From: Clostridiales bacterium
GTDB lineage: Bacteria > Bacillota > Clostridia > Oscillospirales > CAG-272
DNA length: 32,772 nucleotides
Assembly (NCBI GenBank): GCA_016281775.1
Contig: JAEEJH010000044.1
Span: forward strand, 1-32,772
Direction: 5' to 3'
Positions 16,601-21,994 of the stretch are shown here, in pieces (position 1 is the first letter of the stretch; every line of letters starts with the position of its first letter). Position numbers and translations under genes: made by a program. The notes under the pieces were generated by a model, which saw only the letters and a list, made by a program, of their open reading frames with translations, searched no databases and was not told the DNA's origin.

Positions 16601-17929
16601 ACGGTATATATGGGCGTCAACGACTGGGATCACGCAAGATCCGGTGAGAACGGATATTACGGTTTGGGCGAACCGGGGACGGACGACACGACGACGTTTT
16701 ACGGAGCGCTCAAAATGTGGTGCGACAAGGTCGCCGAGCTCAAAGCTCTGCCGGAATACGAAAACACCGTATTCATATTCTGCACGCCGACGATAACGTC
16801 GTGGAACGTTCAGGTCACAAGCGAAAAGGACTGGGATCCGTTAAAGCAGAATCAGTGCGGATATACGCTGCGCGACTATTGCGTTGCGATCATGCAAGTC
16901 TGCGCGTCGTACGGCATACCGGTACTCGATCTCAACGTTTACAGCGGTCTGTATTACAACAGTTCAGACGACAACAACGCCGTTTCGCTCTATACCGACG
17001 GCATACACCCGAATCCTCAGGGTCACGCGATGATAGCGGCTGCAATATCAGAATTCCTCTATGATAATTATTCGTATGAAGCGCGCGAAACCGGCAATAT
17101 ACACACGTTCATAGCTGAAGATTTCGCGCCGACATGCACGGAACAGGGATTCAGATTTTACGTATGCTCAGACTGTCACTACTCTTACAAAGCCGAATAC
17201 ACCGACGCGCTCGGTCACGATTACGTTTCGGCCGTGACGGAGCCGACGTGTACCGAAGCGGGATATACGACTCACGTCTGTTCAAGGTGTGAAGATACTT
17301 ACGTTGACGAGCATACCGACGCGCTCGGGCACGATCTGATACGTCACGACGGCAAGCCGGCGAGTTGTACCGAACACGGTTGGAGCGATTATGACACCTG
17401 CTCGCGCTGCGATTTCTCCACTTACGAAGAGATACCTCCGGCGGGTCACTCGTACGGTCGCCCCGTATTCGTCTGGTCTGTCGATATGAGCTCGGCAAAA
17501 GCCGTATTTACGTGCGGCGTATGCGGCGATGAAACGGAGACAGAAGCCGAGATCAGCTCGCGTACGGTCGTGACCGAAGAACGCGAAAACGTAACGGTAT
17601 TCACCGCTTCCGTACAGTTCGGCGGCGTGACGTATACCGACGAAAAGCAGCGCGTCAATTTCGTCTACGGCGACGTTGACGGAGACGGAAAAACGGACGG
17701 AAAGGACCTTATAAGGCTCCGCAGATACCTCGCAACGTACGACGACGGCACCGGAAATTCTCCGACAGAGATATCGGACGGCGCCGACGTCAACGGCGAC
17801 GGCAGAGTCGACGGGCGCGACCTGATACGCCTGCGTAAATACCTTATGCAGATCGACTGTACCGGTTCCGCGTCTATACTGACAATCGCGATACCGCAAG
17901 CCGCGATCGGCTTGAAAAAAGAGCGATAA
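7658..17929 (+). CDS. Giant secreted dockerin protein with six SGNH-type esterase modules
   Basis: This is a 3423-residue exported protein with a signal peptide (about residues 1-28, ending near GAASA). The order is: GDSL/SGNH hydrolase (124-350); an NLW...LPHD beta module (445-575); two duplicated blocks each of a small Ig-like segment plus a sialate-acetylesterase (SASA)-like hydrolase (591-960 and 1049-1468); LamG-like domain (1558-1762); a second NLW module (1810-1948); two DUF4886-like SGNH modules (2035-2290, 2526-2745); a second GDSL module (2913-3135); Cys-pair repeats; and a type I dockerin (3336-3395). Every esterase module keeps a Ser and a DxxH pair. SGNH families deacetylate glycans, so removal of acetyl groups from plant or mucin polysaccharide is the likely role (inference). 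I saw no glycoside hydrolase, sortase or SLH motif. The dockerin should dock it to a cohesin encoded elsewhere. Confidence 0.92.
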   Translation: MRGFSIKLLSVILISSMLAGFIPGAASAFAFGVQDYEKAESVVKDNADLDAGIQTRAEKLSERIPVLPGQQIPGNCTVIDDPVYGHVVGYELKKGHTLCISDDSYEALDFLRYWDEKTSLKNKTLSVLGDSISTFAGYVPTADGYNLEHLSRYPQDNLLTDVNETWWMQLVDRLGARLGINDSWRGATVSGAHPVTTGATGEDAAMFNLQRIKNLGANGTPDVIVLFGGSNDYAHVSKLGSFDAASAPTEPDFSAVKYDNLADGYVETLLRFRYFYPDALVISVLPGVTKSYYSNDKLAAGNTLLKRICDHYGVPYVDLYESDLTVGMLPDGIHPNVEGMDVITDVLIDLIRTIPVKPGENTVYPVSHTLTNAKASLSYYKGVTEGAAFAETVTGKDLSVTVMMGGKDITANCYADGVINIPAVTGEIQITVTGTNDIFEGHLSALPENICAGVNLWSILPHDPKYYSPNQGWGYTTVPAPSVTFEIQPGEKIYASSFGKIGENGSDKHSGIRVTFFSDNGVLVSLDPGAIYSEFEQNGFITAPDGAKYVNVPMWGDNAEWELYLPGRGHDFGGEAHGVCSICGKGLLEMLYDDRLDVSDKEVSIIDAGTPTSYKAGSGGSTPDDAVICLDSGKLIACGIGTATVSIDGTVYTVNVTAAPISLFMITGHSIGAGVKGDASLSALCPDGQVYSSFGTNNLPAAVSGLGIGFAAENKPPKIYALNKGGGGTVGEGGGLGLYWNRLTGEKVWIINVAVGGTCLKNWLPETTAYANAVSQYKRAAQILNNEIAAGHYTLSHTGVIYHSAANYSYQNVEFTDEDLQTWFSEFWGGLKSELDADINGDGKGDAPEFCAFVPIWTKSAMYTYNTDKPATYYMSASAEYPDMFTASVCCRDWLTDGGVADSFPTPDYTMQNGTEPDRPLTFSEVFASDRVHLQQISYNALGEDIAADIYRRIYGSNGLTSFSLMHTDGVTGVSDSVSFACGESLTLVPVTEPVTVSSLRFEASGTVEIVYPLTVIPKHNGSGMLNVYDGDTLIRSVQFVCTGFDDRIDMRYDDRYDVSGKEVTIIGAGTPTSYKVGYGVTENTPDEAVVRLENSKLIACGIGEATVSIDGVVYTVNVKSAPISLLLLIGQSNMRGSEGNADQSIVCPEGQVYATYGDDRGASNTEFTVSTARYFAASALAGEYSSVNVEGTAECLSGYPLYTLCEEGAGKMGPDSGFAYEWVKATGEKVWVVNAAHGGTAISAWQKGGKEYNEALLLFTACRETLQKEIAAGHYTLSHMGYFWCQGCSDASQTAEWYINKFTAMHQNLKADNTFDHDLDPSTPDITFEFAGIIPILHGLNSYRAGVYNDPLVGAHYESYRTLTFNGPRAAQYFMCSDPDMPDVYMVCDIGAGWMRMPDGSDGVAAYFESHYENGTVNYQTQVPQSASWYKPTTPAAVHDTIHYNQIGYNEVGIESARNMLILLGVLPDTEEETTVKFVNWTGYEEVSEITARKSASSETLIVPIVSPCYRSKQVTYTVSEGLNYSYYDLTASSSDVTGTLTAHGAEGFVSVVPREYKTFRFETDNGSFISVGETENKTSFVSGGMDSGVFTNARIALYESVMLDHDQSWALEIKMTGPWYSDSMPKLKKLLSADGAASTVGAYNLIVGGNNSRIWLGYYNGTTHVGCGINLAEYGISMSDTHIYRLYNQVNEDGTNQILLYVDGQFVAPMTRYITGDNGDTGTESQMLCGVDLHFGYLGAVNYPLDNGSIEYLHIIESGADENTHIHDFGTWQTVTLPSAEGPGTDRRECSLCGLEQTRAVDGVWQKYALSDHLQQMPEYVCRDLNLWAVLPHDTYYFASGRAWGTHSSGTVHSVTIPIIPGERIYASSFGKAAENGHPTSNGIRTTFFDIYGILKTYEPSQVYAEFSSNGGYITAPEGAAYINIAMWTDTDEWEIYLLDRDHTYFTTVTEPTCTEGGFTSHICGSCGQGDKYDYTEATGHTVVNDLRIMPTNAKNGFTEGSHCSVCGEVFEAQQIIPAKGYDWMTEDGKFKVMFIGGSYSEDATNSGQGMTTSLLLDALQALLGDDIEITVGLCYAGGKAIAWHATQAERDTKIYSLRIITTGGTWNNVGKYTSAEALSWTDWDAVVLQPSQAEARNGVDSNRNGDSEDEKFYDYDASVPYMLDHISAYAPQAEIYYYELWATNKNTEINTGLSAYNMIASVTLDAMHYIGTNNSYVFSDAVPVGAAIQTARTTYLTLLNYNQDETITLETDPQFGLQRDVSHLSFNIGRYIAAMTFAETLIPEELRVEGYSLPPTRVTESVGVLPREYGEIAREAIRRAVSRWHGAEQTLTVLPIEGYETDPTPGTAEALSGYVYTVCRTDSSEKLLTFIKHVVGEKLPEDYHVEKVEIEYSPIPEADPLYKVTIRYGYTFASFYASVIVADHSYETEITLPTCTEQGFTTYTCTHCGFTYVGSYTGPLGHDYTSAVTAPTCTEQGYTTYTCSRCGDSYADNYTDALGHNFENGICTVCSVAQWDTDGDGVLEILAIGNSFSENALRVAYQIARGLGIKNIVIGHLYIAGSSLNTHATNAVGDLAKYTYYYNDNGSWVQTDNYKISTALESRSWDYVSMQQVSKLSGVESTYNEDLTDLIAYVKARSDAKLVWHMTWAYQQDPTLYGFATYNKDQMTMYNAIVSATLNKIVTNSDFDLIVPNGTAVQNARTSLLGDNITQDGYHMSNDYGCYLTGLMFIRTVTGLPVDNITYIPSNMDELKMAIAIESVNNAYINPFDVTNSIYVHTHSYTSTVTDPTCTEQGYTTYTCACGDSYIDDYVDALGHDYVSTVTEPTCTEAGYTTYVCSRCEDTYIDEHTDALGHDFGAWLQIYAPTCAAEGKDERECAVCGEKEYRDTRAAGTDALIQVSSSLPDGYFTGKKIVCIGDSITAGSGATVGINDYVTVLGQLLGADMTRLGLAGSVMCTGGHKPCNYEKLGKIPAYADIVTVYMGVNDWDHARSGENGYYGLGEPGTDDTTTFYGALKMWCDKVAELKALPEYENTVFIFCTPTITSWNVQVTSEKDWDPLKQNQCGYTLRDYCVAIMQVCASYGIPVLDLNVYSGLYYNSSDDNNAVSLYTDGIHPNPQGHAMIAAAISEFLYDNYSYEARETGNIHTFIAEDFAPTCTEQGFRFYVCSDCHYSYKAEYTDALGHDYVSAVTEPTCTEAGYTTHVCSRCEDTYVDEHTDALGHDLIRHDGKPASCTEHGWSDYDTCSRCDFSTYEEIPPAGHSYGRPVFVWSVDMSSAKAVFTCGVCGDETETEAEISSRTVVTEERENVTVFTASVQFGGVTYTDEKQRVNFVYGDVDGDGKTDGKDLIRLRRYLATYDDGTGNSPTEISDGADVNGDGRVDGRDLIRLRKYLMQIDCTGSASILTIAIPQAAIGLKKER
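8027..8707 (+). other. Esterase module 1: GDSL/SGNH hydrolase
   Basis: Block I reads LGDSIST with nucleophile S131. Block III is GGSND (228-232, N231). Block V is DGIH (D331, H334). All SGNH signature residues are present, so the module should be active. Confidence 0.9.
8990..9382 (+). repeat. NLW...LPHD beta module, copy A
   Basis: Residues about 445-575 carry NLWSILPHD, a PGEKIYASSFGK segment, RVTFF and a WELYL end. The same order recurs at residues 1810-1948 (copy B). It is probably a carbohydrate-binding-type beta-sandwich; the family is not recognised. Confidence 0.75.
9428..10537 (+). other. Esterase module 2: Ig-like segment plus SASA-like hydrolase
   Basis: The module opens with a YDDRLDVSDKEV...AGTPTSYK segment ending TVYTVNV, then a SASA-type core. 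The nucleophile motif reads GHSIG (S670) instead of the usual GQSN. The VAVGGT block is intact, and the Asp/His pair is DRVH (D930, H933). The oxyanion-hole side may be altered by the Q-to-H and N-to-I changes. Confidence 0.75.
10802..12061 (+). other. Esterase module 3: duplicate Ig-like segment plus SASA-like hydrolase
   Basis: This is a diverged tandem copy of the preceding block. The nucleophile motif is canonical GQSNM (S1133), followed by AAHGGT and DTIH (D1441, H1444). Conserved stretches shared with module 2 include AGTPTSYK, KLIACGIG and EIAAGHYTLSH. Confidence 0.82.
12329..12943 (+). other. LamG/concanavalin-like domain
   Basis: Residues about 1558-1762 show a laminin-G-like outline: SWALEIKM, IWLGYYNG, ILLYVDGQFVAP and a C-terminal IEYLHIIESG strand. 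This is the usual pattern of a jelly-roll carbohydrate-binding domain. Confidence 0.7.
13085..13501 (+). repeat. NLW...LPHD beta module, copy B
   Basis: This second copy has NLWAVLPHD, PGERIYASSFGK, RTTFF and WEIYL in the same order and spacing as copy A. It lies about 4 kb downstream, directly before the DUF4886-like modules. Confidence 0.75.
13760..14527 (+). other. Esterase module 4: DUF4886-like SGNH hydrolase
   Basis: The module begins FKVMFIGGSYSEDA (S2041 as candidate nucleophile). It has a CYAGGKAIAWH block, WDAVVLQPSQ, and DVSH (D2263, H2266) near the end. It is more diverged from DUF4886 than module 5. The predicted fold is SGNH. Confidence 0.68.
15233..15892 (+). other. Esterase module 5: DUF4886 SGNH-type hydrolase with foreign codon usage
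   Basis: The module reads ILAIGNSFSENA (S2534), LYIAGSSLNTH, WDYVSMQQVS, WHMTWAYQQD and DGYH (D2715, H2718), a good match to DUF4886. Its codons use many NCC, NTG and AAG forms and few NCG, unlike the rest of the gene. Confidence 0.82.
16100..16231 (+). repeat. 132-bp direct repeat, left copy
   Basis: This matches 17204-17335 with equal length and about eight mismatches by eye. It flanks esterase module 6. Confidence 0.88.
16394..17062 (+). other. Esterase module 6: GDSL/SGNH hydrolase
   Basis: Block I is CIGDSITAG (S2922), block III is GVND (N2988), and block V is DGIHPN (D3114, H3117). All catalytic residues are present. The module is bracketed by near-identical Cys-pair repeats. Confidence 0.9.
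17204..17335 (+). repeat. 132-bp direct repeat, right copy
   Basis: Right-hand partner of 16100-16231. Several differences are third-base changes, so the nucleotide similarity points to recent duplication or gene conversion. Confidence 0.88.
17663..17842 (+). other. Type I dockerin domain
   Basis: Two EF-hand-like calcium loops are separated by a linker: GDVDGDGKTDGKDLIRLRRYL and ADVNGDGRVDGRDLIRLRKYL. The Asp/Asn ladder and the following KDLI/RDLIRLR helices are textbook dockerin. It lies 28 residues from the C-terminus. Confidence 0.95.
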
Positions 17930-17932
17930 AAT

Positions 17933-17967
17933 AAAAAAAGCGTCTGCAGATCGCAGACGCTTTTTTA
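17933..17967. terminator. Bidirectional terminator between the giant gene and the GNAT gene
   Basis: The stem GCGTCTGC/GCAGACGC has loop AGATC, an A-run on the left and a T-run on the right. It therefore works as an intrinsic terminator for both converging genes. Confidence 0.93.
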
Positions 17968-17970
17968 CGT

Positions 17971-18555
17971 TTATTCAGATTTTGCGTAAAGCGTTGACGA
18001 CACCGACAGATCTGTTCCGAGCATCGCGACGCTTTTAATTCCGAGCCCGTATATGACTTTCGCCCATCTTTCTTTCATATCCGTATCGTGATCGACCGGC
18101 AGAAAACCCGCCGTAACATAGCTCTTGATCGCGCTTTGCCGGAATTCGTCGGTAGTGAGAAACGTATATTTTACTCCGTTCTGCCGAAGTTTACACAGCG
18201 CGGCCGAGAGCAGATAACGGCACAGACCTTTGCCTCTGTGGTCGGCGCGAATGCCGACCATGTGCAGATCCCCTGCGCCGTCCGCTCTGACAAACGCCGT
18301 CGCGGTGCCTATTATCTCGCCGCGGTATTTGAGAAAGAAAACGTCTGAATACGGATCTATCTCCGCTATAGCGGTTATCGATGCGTCAAACGCTTTGACG
18401 CCTATACTCTCGTCGATAAGCCTGCCGCCGCGGCAGCATTCGACCCAAGCGGCCTTATCCTCTTCACCGGAATATCTGCAGATCGAATATCCGTCGGGCA
18501 GATCGTATCTGTCGACCGATCCGGACATTATACGGCACATTTTGAGTTGTTTCAT
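17971..18555 (-). CDS. GNAT-family N-acetyltransferase
   Basis: The 194-residue cytoplasmic protein has a GNAT fold in its central and C-terminal parts. A FFLKYRGEIIGTATAFV strand pair is followed by the acetyl-CoA motif A, HMVGIRADHRGKGLCRYLL, then FRQSAIKSYVTAGFLPV as motif B. The N-terminal 60 residues are diverged. The family moves an acetyl group from acetyl-CoA to an amine; the substrate here cannot be read from the sequence. The gene stands alone with its own good promoter, GGAG before the ATG and a shared terminator downstream. Confidence 0.88.
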   Translation of the reverse strand: MKQLKMCRIMSGSVDRYDLPDGYSICRYSGEEDKAAWVECCRGGRLIDESIGVKAFDASITAIAEIDPYSDVFFLKYRGEIIGTATAFVRADGAGDLHMVGIRADHRGKGLCRYLLSAALCKLRQNGVKYTFLTTDEFRQSAIKSYVTAGFLPVDHDTDMKERWAKVIYGLGIKSVAMLGTDLSVSSTLYAKSE

Positions 18556-18585
18556 ATTATCTCCGTCAAAAGTGTTATTACGGTA

Positions 18586-18614
18586 AGTATAATATATAAA
18601 TCGAAAATTGTCAA
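18586..18614 (-). promoter_or_regulatory. Sigma-A promoter of the GNAT gene
   Basis: On the minus strand TTGACA (18614-18609), a 17-base spacer and TATACT (18591-18586) sit about 30 bases upstream of the ATG. Confidence 0.85.
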
Positions 18615-18631
18615 GCGCAAGCGGAAAAAGC

Positions 18632-18664
18632 GAAAGTGAAAAGTGAAGAATGAATAGTGAAAAA
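18632..18664. repeat. Short degenerate GTGAA-type tandem repeat
   Basis: Overlapping units AAAGTGAA, AAGTGAAG, AATGAAT and AGTGAAA repeat with a 7-8-base period between the GNAT promoter and the tRNA terminator. It is non-coding and its function is unknown. Confidence 0.5.
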
Positions 18665-18666
18665 GG

Positions 18667-18692
18667 AAAAATCCTGCTTGCGCAGGATTTTT
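18667..18692 (-). terminator. Terminator of the tRNA-Glu gene
   Basis: The perfect hairpin ATCCTGC/GCAGGAT has loop TTGC and flanking A and T runs, and begins where the tRNA CCA end finishes. By symmetry it can act on either strand. Confidence 0.88.
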
Positions 18693-18766
18693 GGTGACCC
18701 GTAGGAGATTCGAACTCCTGAAGCCGCCGTGAGAGGGCGGAGTCTTAACCACTTGACCAACGGGCC
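18692..18766 (-). tRNA. tRNA-Glu (anticodon CTC)
   Basis: On the minus strand the acceptor arms GGCCCGT and ACGGGTC pair (one G-U). The anticodon stem CCGCC/GGCGG holds loop CTCTCAC with anticodon CTC. The T arm AGGAG-TTCGAAT-CTCCT is regular. Discriminator A is followed by an encoded CCA. The gene is 75 nt including CCA. Confidence 0.96.
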
Positions 18767-18778
18767 GATTGTTTATTT

Positions 18779-18807
18779 AATATACCACATCAAACCGAAA
18801 AAATCAA
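18779..18807 (-). promoter_or_regulatory. Sigma-A promoter of the tRNA gene
   Basis: On the minus strand TTGATT (18807-18802), a 17-base spacer and TATATT (18784-18779) lie 12 bases before the mature tRNA 5' end. Confidence 0.75.
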
Positions 18808-18826
18808 GGGGTTTTGCAAAAAAAAT

Positions 18827-20401
18827 TTATGTTTTTACAGTTTTATTTGCTTTGTTTTTCTTTTTTCTTCTGAAAATCGACAGAAACCATTTTTCATCCT
18901 CAGCGGTCACGCACGAAAACAGACGCAGAAACGAATAATAAAGCGTGACGCAGATCACCGCTCCGGTGAGCATGGCGGTCAGCTGCATAATGTACAGTCC
19001 GTTCAGAAGCCCGAACAGCAGCCGCGTCAAACAGGCGGCGCCCGTCATACAGATCGCGGGCAGGATCAGCGTGTTAATAAAGCAGCCTTTTACCTTAACG
19101 CATGAAAAGAGCTTTCTGACGCTGAGCGCGGCGTTCAGTATTTCGCTTACGTAGATCACGACAACGTAGCCTTTTATGCCGAACGGAGGCAAAAGAAAGA
19201 ACACTAAAACGACCGATACGAACGCGTCGATAATATTATATCTCATAGACGCTACCTGTTCTCCGAGTCCTTTGAGTATCGCGTCGGTAGTGTTGTCGAT
19301 ATACATCACCGGTATCAGCACGGCGAAAACGCGTATATACTTCCCTGCTTCGGCGCTGTCATATAACAGCATACCGAGCGTTTGAGAATAATAGGCGAAA
19401 AGTCCGGCGACGCCGACTGAGAATATGACCGTTATTTTCATTATTCTCGAGGTGACGTATTCAATGGATCGCCGGCTGTCCGTTTCTTTATATCTTGTAA
19501 CCTCTGGCACGAGGAGCCCGGTAAAAGCGGTCAGAAACGCCATGGGAAAGAAAATGACGGGAAAGACCATGCCCGATATGACGCCGTATGACGAGAGCGC
19601 CTCTTCGCTCGACGCGCCGTTCTTAACAAGTCCTTTCGGTATGAGGATATGTTCTATCGTGAGCAGTGCGCTTCTAATGTACGAGCTGACCGCTATCGGC
19701 ACCGCCATTCTGATAAGTCTGCCCGATATGCCCGACGACGGCGGCGCCGTCATGTTTTTTACTTTTCTTATGTCGAACAGATAAAGTATCAGCGATACGG
19801 CGAACGCGAGAAATTCCGATATCAGCGTACCCGTCACGATGGCGACAGTTGCCGCCTCTATGCCTCCGCCCGATACGCAGACGAGCAGTGTTGCGGTGAG
19901 AAAGATACGTATGAACTGCTCGAGTATGTTCGTTACCGCGTTTTTCACCACTCTTCTGACAGCCGAAAAATAACCCGACAAAGCGTTTGACACGGCGAGC
20001 GGCGGCAAACTCAGCGCGAGAATGCGAAGCGACCGGAGCGCTCTTATATCGCCGAGCCATGACGAGGCGATATGCCCGGAGAAAACGAGCAGCAGTATCA
20101 TCGCCGCGGCGCCGAAGATCAGCGCGTACAAGATACAGCTTCTCATGGCGCGTTTCACCCCCGCGCCGGAGTTTTTGACGATCTGCTGAGAAACGAGCCT
20201 TGTCGCCGACAGATATATACCGGACGTGGCGAACGTGACTGCGAACGTATATACGCTCATTATAAGCGAAAAAAGTCCGACGCCCGCCGCGCCGATCTTA
20301 TCGGTGATATACACGTTGAATACGACCGTGAGCAGTCTCATCGTCACGCTCGTCACTGTCAGTATGACGCCGTTTATCAGAAATTGTCTTACAAGTTTCA
20401 A
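18827..20401 (-). CDS. spoVB: SpoVB-like MOP-superfamily flippase
   Basis: The 524-residue integral membrane protein has about 14 predicted helices. It opens with a FLINGVILTVTSVTMRLLTVVFNVYI segment and has a VGLFSLIMSVYTFAVTFATSGIYLSATRLVSQ block typical of SpoVB/MurJ-type oligosaccharide and lipid II flippases. In spore formers SpoVB is needed for cortex synthesis, but related paralogues export other lipid-linked glycans, so the exact role is open. The start is TTG at 20401 with GGAG seven bases before it; no in-frame ATG lies nearby upstream. The C-terminal tail is very basic (RRKKKNKANK). The tRNA-Glu gene lies downstream on the same strand with its own promoter. Confidence 0.85.
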   Translation of the reverse strand: MKLVRQFLINGVILTVTSVTMRLLTVVFNVYITDKIGAAGVGLFSLIMSVYTFAVTFATSGIYLSATRLVSQQIVKNSGAGVKRAMRSCILYALIFGAAAMILLLVFSGHIASSWLGDIRALRSLRILALSLPPLAVSNALSGYFSAVRRVVKNAVTNILEQFIRIFLTATLLVCVSGGGIEAATVAIVTGTLISEFLAFAVSLILYLFDIRKVKNMTAPPSSGISGRLIRMAVPIAVSSYIRSALLTIEHILIPKGLVKNGASSEEALSSYGVISGMVFPVIFFPMAFLTAFTGLLVPEVTRYKETDSRRSIEYVTSRIMKITVIFSVGVAGLFAYYSQTLGMLLYDSAEAGKYIRVFAVLIPVMYIDNTTDAILKGLGEQVASMRYNIIDAFVSVVLVFFLLPPFGIKGYVVVIYVSEILNAALSVRKLFSCVKVKGCFINTLILPAICMTGAACLTRLLFGLLNGLYIMQLTAMLTGAVICVTLYYSFLRLFSCVTAEDEKWFLSIFRRKKKNKANKTVKT

Positions 20402-20442
20402 AATACCACTCCGATATTTTTTATATTGTTCAAAAAATTATA

Positions 20443-20471
20443 TTGTATTTCAGTTTTCTATATGATAAAAT
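20443..20471 (+). promoter_or_regulatory. Candidate promoter of the PrsA-like operon
   Basis: TTGTAT (20443-20448), 17 bases and an extended -10 TGATAAAAT (20463-20471) lie about 40 bases before the start. A second TATAAT overlaps at 20471-20476. On the other strand TATAAT (20442-20437) may serve the divergent spoVB gene. Confidence 0.55.
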
Positions 20472-20508
20472 ATAATAAATTGCGTAAATATGCCGAAAGG
20501 ATATCGAT

Positions 20509-21981
20509 ATGAAAAAACTCTTTCTCATTCTGATCTGCCTGATAATTGCGGCGTCTGTCGTGTCGTGCAACGTCATCATCAATAAGCCCGGAGATACCGC
20601 CGATTCACAGACTGAAGCGGTAACGCAATACGAGCACGAGCATATGGAGCTTGCCGATCTTGACGCGATAATTGCAACGACCGAACACCAGAATATCCCC
20701 GTTTCGACTCTGCGTTATTTCGTGATGGATCAGTATTCGTCGTTTTTGAATAACTATTACTACTATCTGTCGTATTTCGGGCTGGATCCGAACGCGCCTC
20801 TGCACGATCAGATCTACGACAAAGAAAAAGGTACGACGTGGTACGAATATTTTCTTTCTCTCGGCAAGAAGGCTCTCGAACAGTACGCTAAATTTGCCGA
20901 AATGGCGATAAAAGAAAACATCGCGCTCGATCAGTCTGACATTGACAGTATCGATGAATACATTAAGAATATCGAAGACGCCGCCGAACAAAACAGCCTT
21001 TCGTTCGAGGGATATATGTCCGAGTACATGGGCGACGGAATGACGAAAGAACGTTTGAGAGCCGCAGTTGAGCTTTCACGCCTCGGCTACAAGTATTACC
21101 TCAAAGTATACGACGGCATCGAGGTGACCGCTGAACAGATCGAAGCTGATTTCCTGGAGAATATAAAGAATTACGGTCTCGTAGATTACAGCGAAGCGTA
21201 CGTAAAAGCCGAGTACGACGAGACGAACACCGACGAAGAGATCGAAGCGGCGAAGGTCGCTGCAGCCGACAAAGCCGCGGCGTTCAAAGCGCTGGTCGAA
21301 GGCGGCAAGAGCTTCGTCGAAGCGTATAACGAAACGTTCCCGCCCGCAGAAGGCGAGGCTCCGCTTGAAGAGTCCGACCTGCTCGTCACAGGCGCGGCAA
21401 ACGCTTCTTCACTTGAAAAACTTGCGTTTATGTTCGAAGAAGGCGCAAAAGCGGGCGATATAAACGTATATACCGATGAAAACGGCAACGTATACGTCGT
21501 ACAGTGCGCCGCCGTTCCCTATAAAAACACGCAGAAGACCGTGAACGTGCGCCACATACTGCTCGACTCGAGCGCCTATTCCACCGAAGAAGCCGCAGAA
21601 GCGAAAGCCAAGGAACTTGTTGAGGAGATCAAAGCCGCTTCTGATCCGAAGGCGAAATTCATTGAGCTTGTAGATCAGCACAGTACCGATCCCGGTTCGA
21701 TCGCAACGGGGGGACTTTACGAAAACGTATGCCCCGGAGATATGGTGACCGAATTCAACGACTGGTGCTTCGATCCCGCAAGGCAGGAAGGCGACGTCGG
21801 TTACGTTCTGACTGACTACGGCTTTCACGTGATGTATTTCGACAGTTTCGGCGACGAGATATGGAGAGTCGACTGCGAAAGCGCACTGCGCGATACGTCT
21901 TTTGAAAAGATCGCGGACGACGTTTACGCTTCGGTCGCGTTAACCTATAACGAAGAACTTACCGACCGTATCACGAGATAA
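20509..21981 (+). CDS. PrsA/SurA-like peptidyl-prolyl isomerase lipoprotein
   Basis: This 490-residue lipoprotein has a signal peptide and lipobox SVVSC (C20). A long helical chaperone-like region (about 60-250) follows, then a parvulin rotamase domain from about residue 343: VNVRHILLDSS, TDPGSIATGG, and GDVGYVLTDYGFHVMYF. These are the standard rotamase landmarks, although the usual SxxxxGGxLG block is reduced to GSIATGGLY. It should act on the outer face of the membrane to help secreted proteins fold, which fits an organism that exports very large multidomain enzymes. AAGGATA precedes the ATG. It is the first gene of a four-gene unit. Confidence 0.88.
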   Translation: MKKLFLILICLIIAASVVSCNVIINKPGDTADSQTEAVTQYEHEHMELADLDAIIATTEHQNIPVSTLRYFVMDQYSSFLNNYYYYLSYFGLDPNAPLHDQIYDKEKGTTWYEYFLSLGKKALEQYAKFAEMAIKENIALDQSDIDSIDEYIKNIEDAAEQNSLSFEGYMSEYMGDGMTKERLRAAVELSRLGYKYYLKVYDGIEVTAEQIEADFLENIKNYGLVDYSEAYVKAEYDETNTDEEIEAAKVAAADKAAAFKALVEGGKSFVEAYNETFPPAEGEAPLEESDLLVTGAANASSLEKLAFMFEEGAKAGDINVYTDENGNVYVVQCAAVPYKNTQKTVNVRHILLDSSAYSTEEAAEAKAKELVEEIKAASDPKAKFIELVDQHSTDPGSIATGGLYENVCPGDMVTEFNDWCFDPARQEGDVGYVLTDYGFHVMYFDSFGDEIWRVDCESALRDTSFEKIADDVYASVALTYNEELTDRITR

Positions 21982-21994
21982 ACGGAGATAAATA

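Larger units (their letters stand above)
13512..17450 (+). repeat. Dispersed Cys-pair repeats (about nine copies)
   Basis: Units of about 35 residues follow the pattern PTCTEQGYTTYxCxRC, then GxxY, ending in DALGHDY. Copies lie near 13512, 14955, 15067, 16018, 16129, 16250 (diverged), 17117, 17231 and 17350 (diverged). Each has a single Cys, then a CxxC pair, then GH, which could be a small metal-binding or disulfide knot. They sit between catalytic modules. Confidence 0.85.

Noticed and set aside
13512-17450. Regular repeats as a possible CRISPR array
   Set aside because: The repeats are in-frame, 100-130 bases long, diverged and encode Cys-pair units. There are no short identical repeats with uniform spacers and no cas genes.
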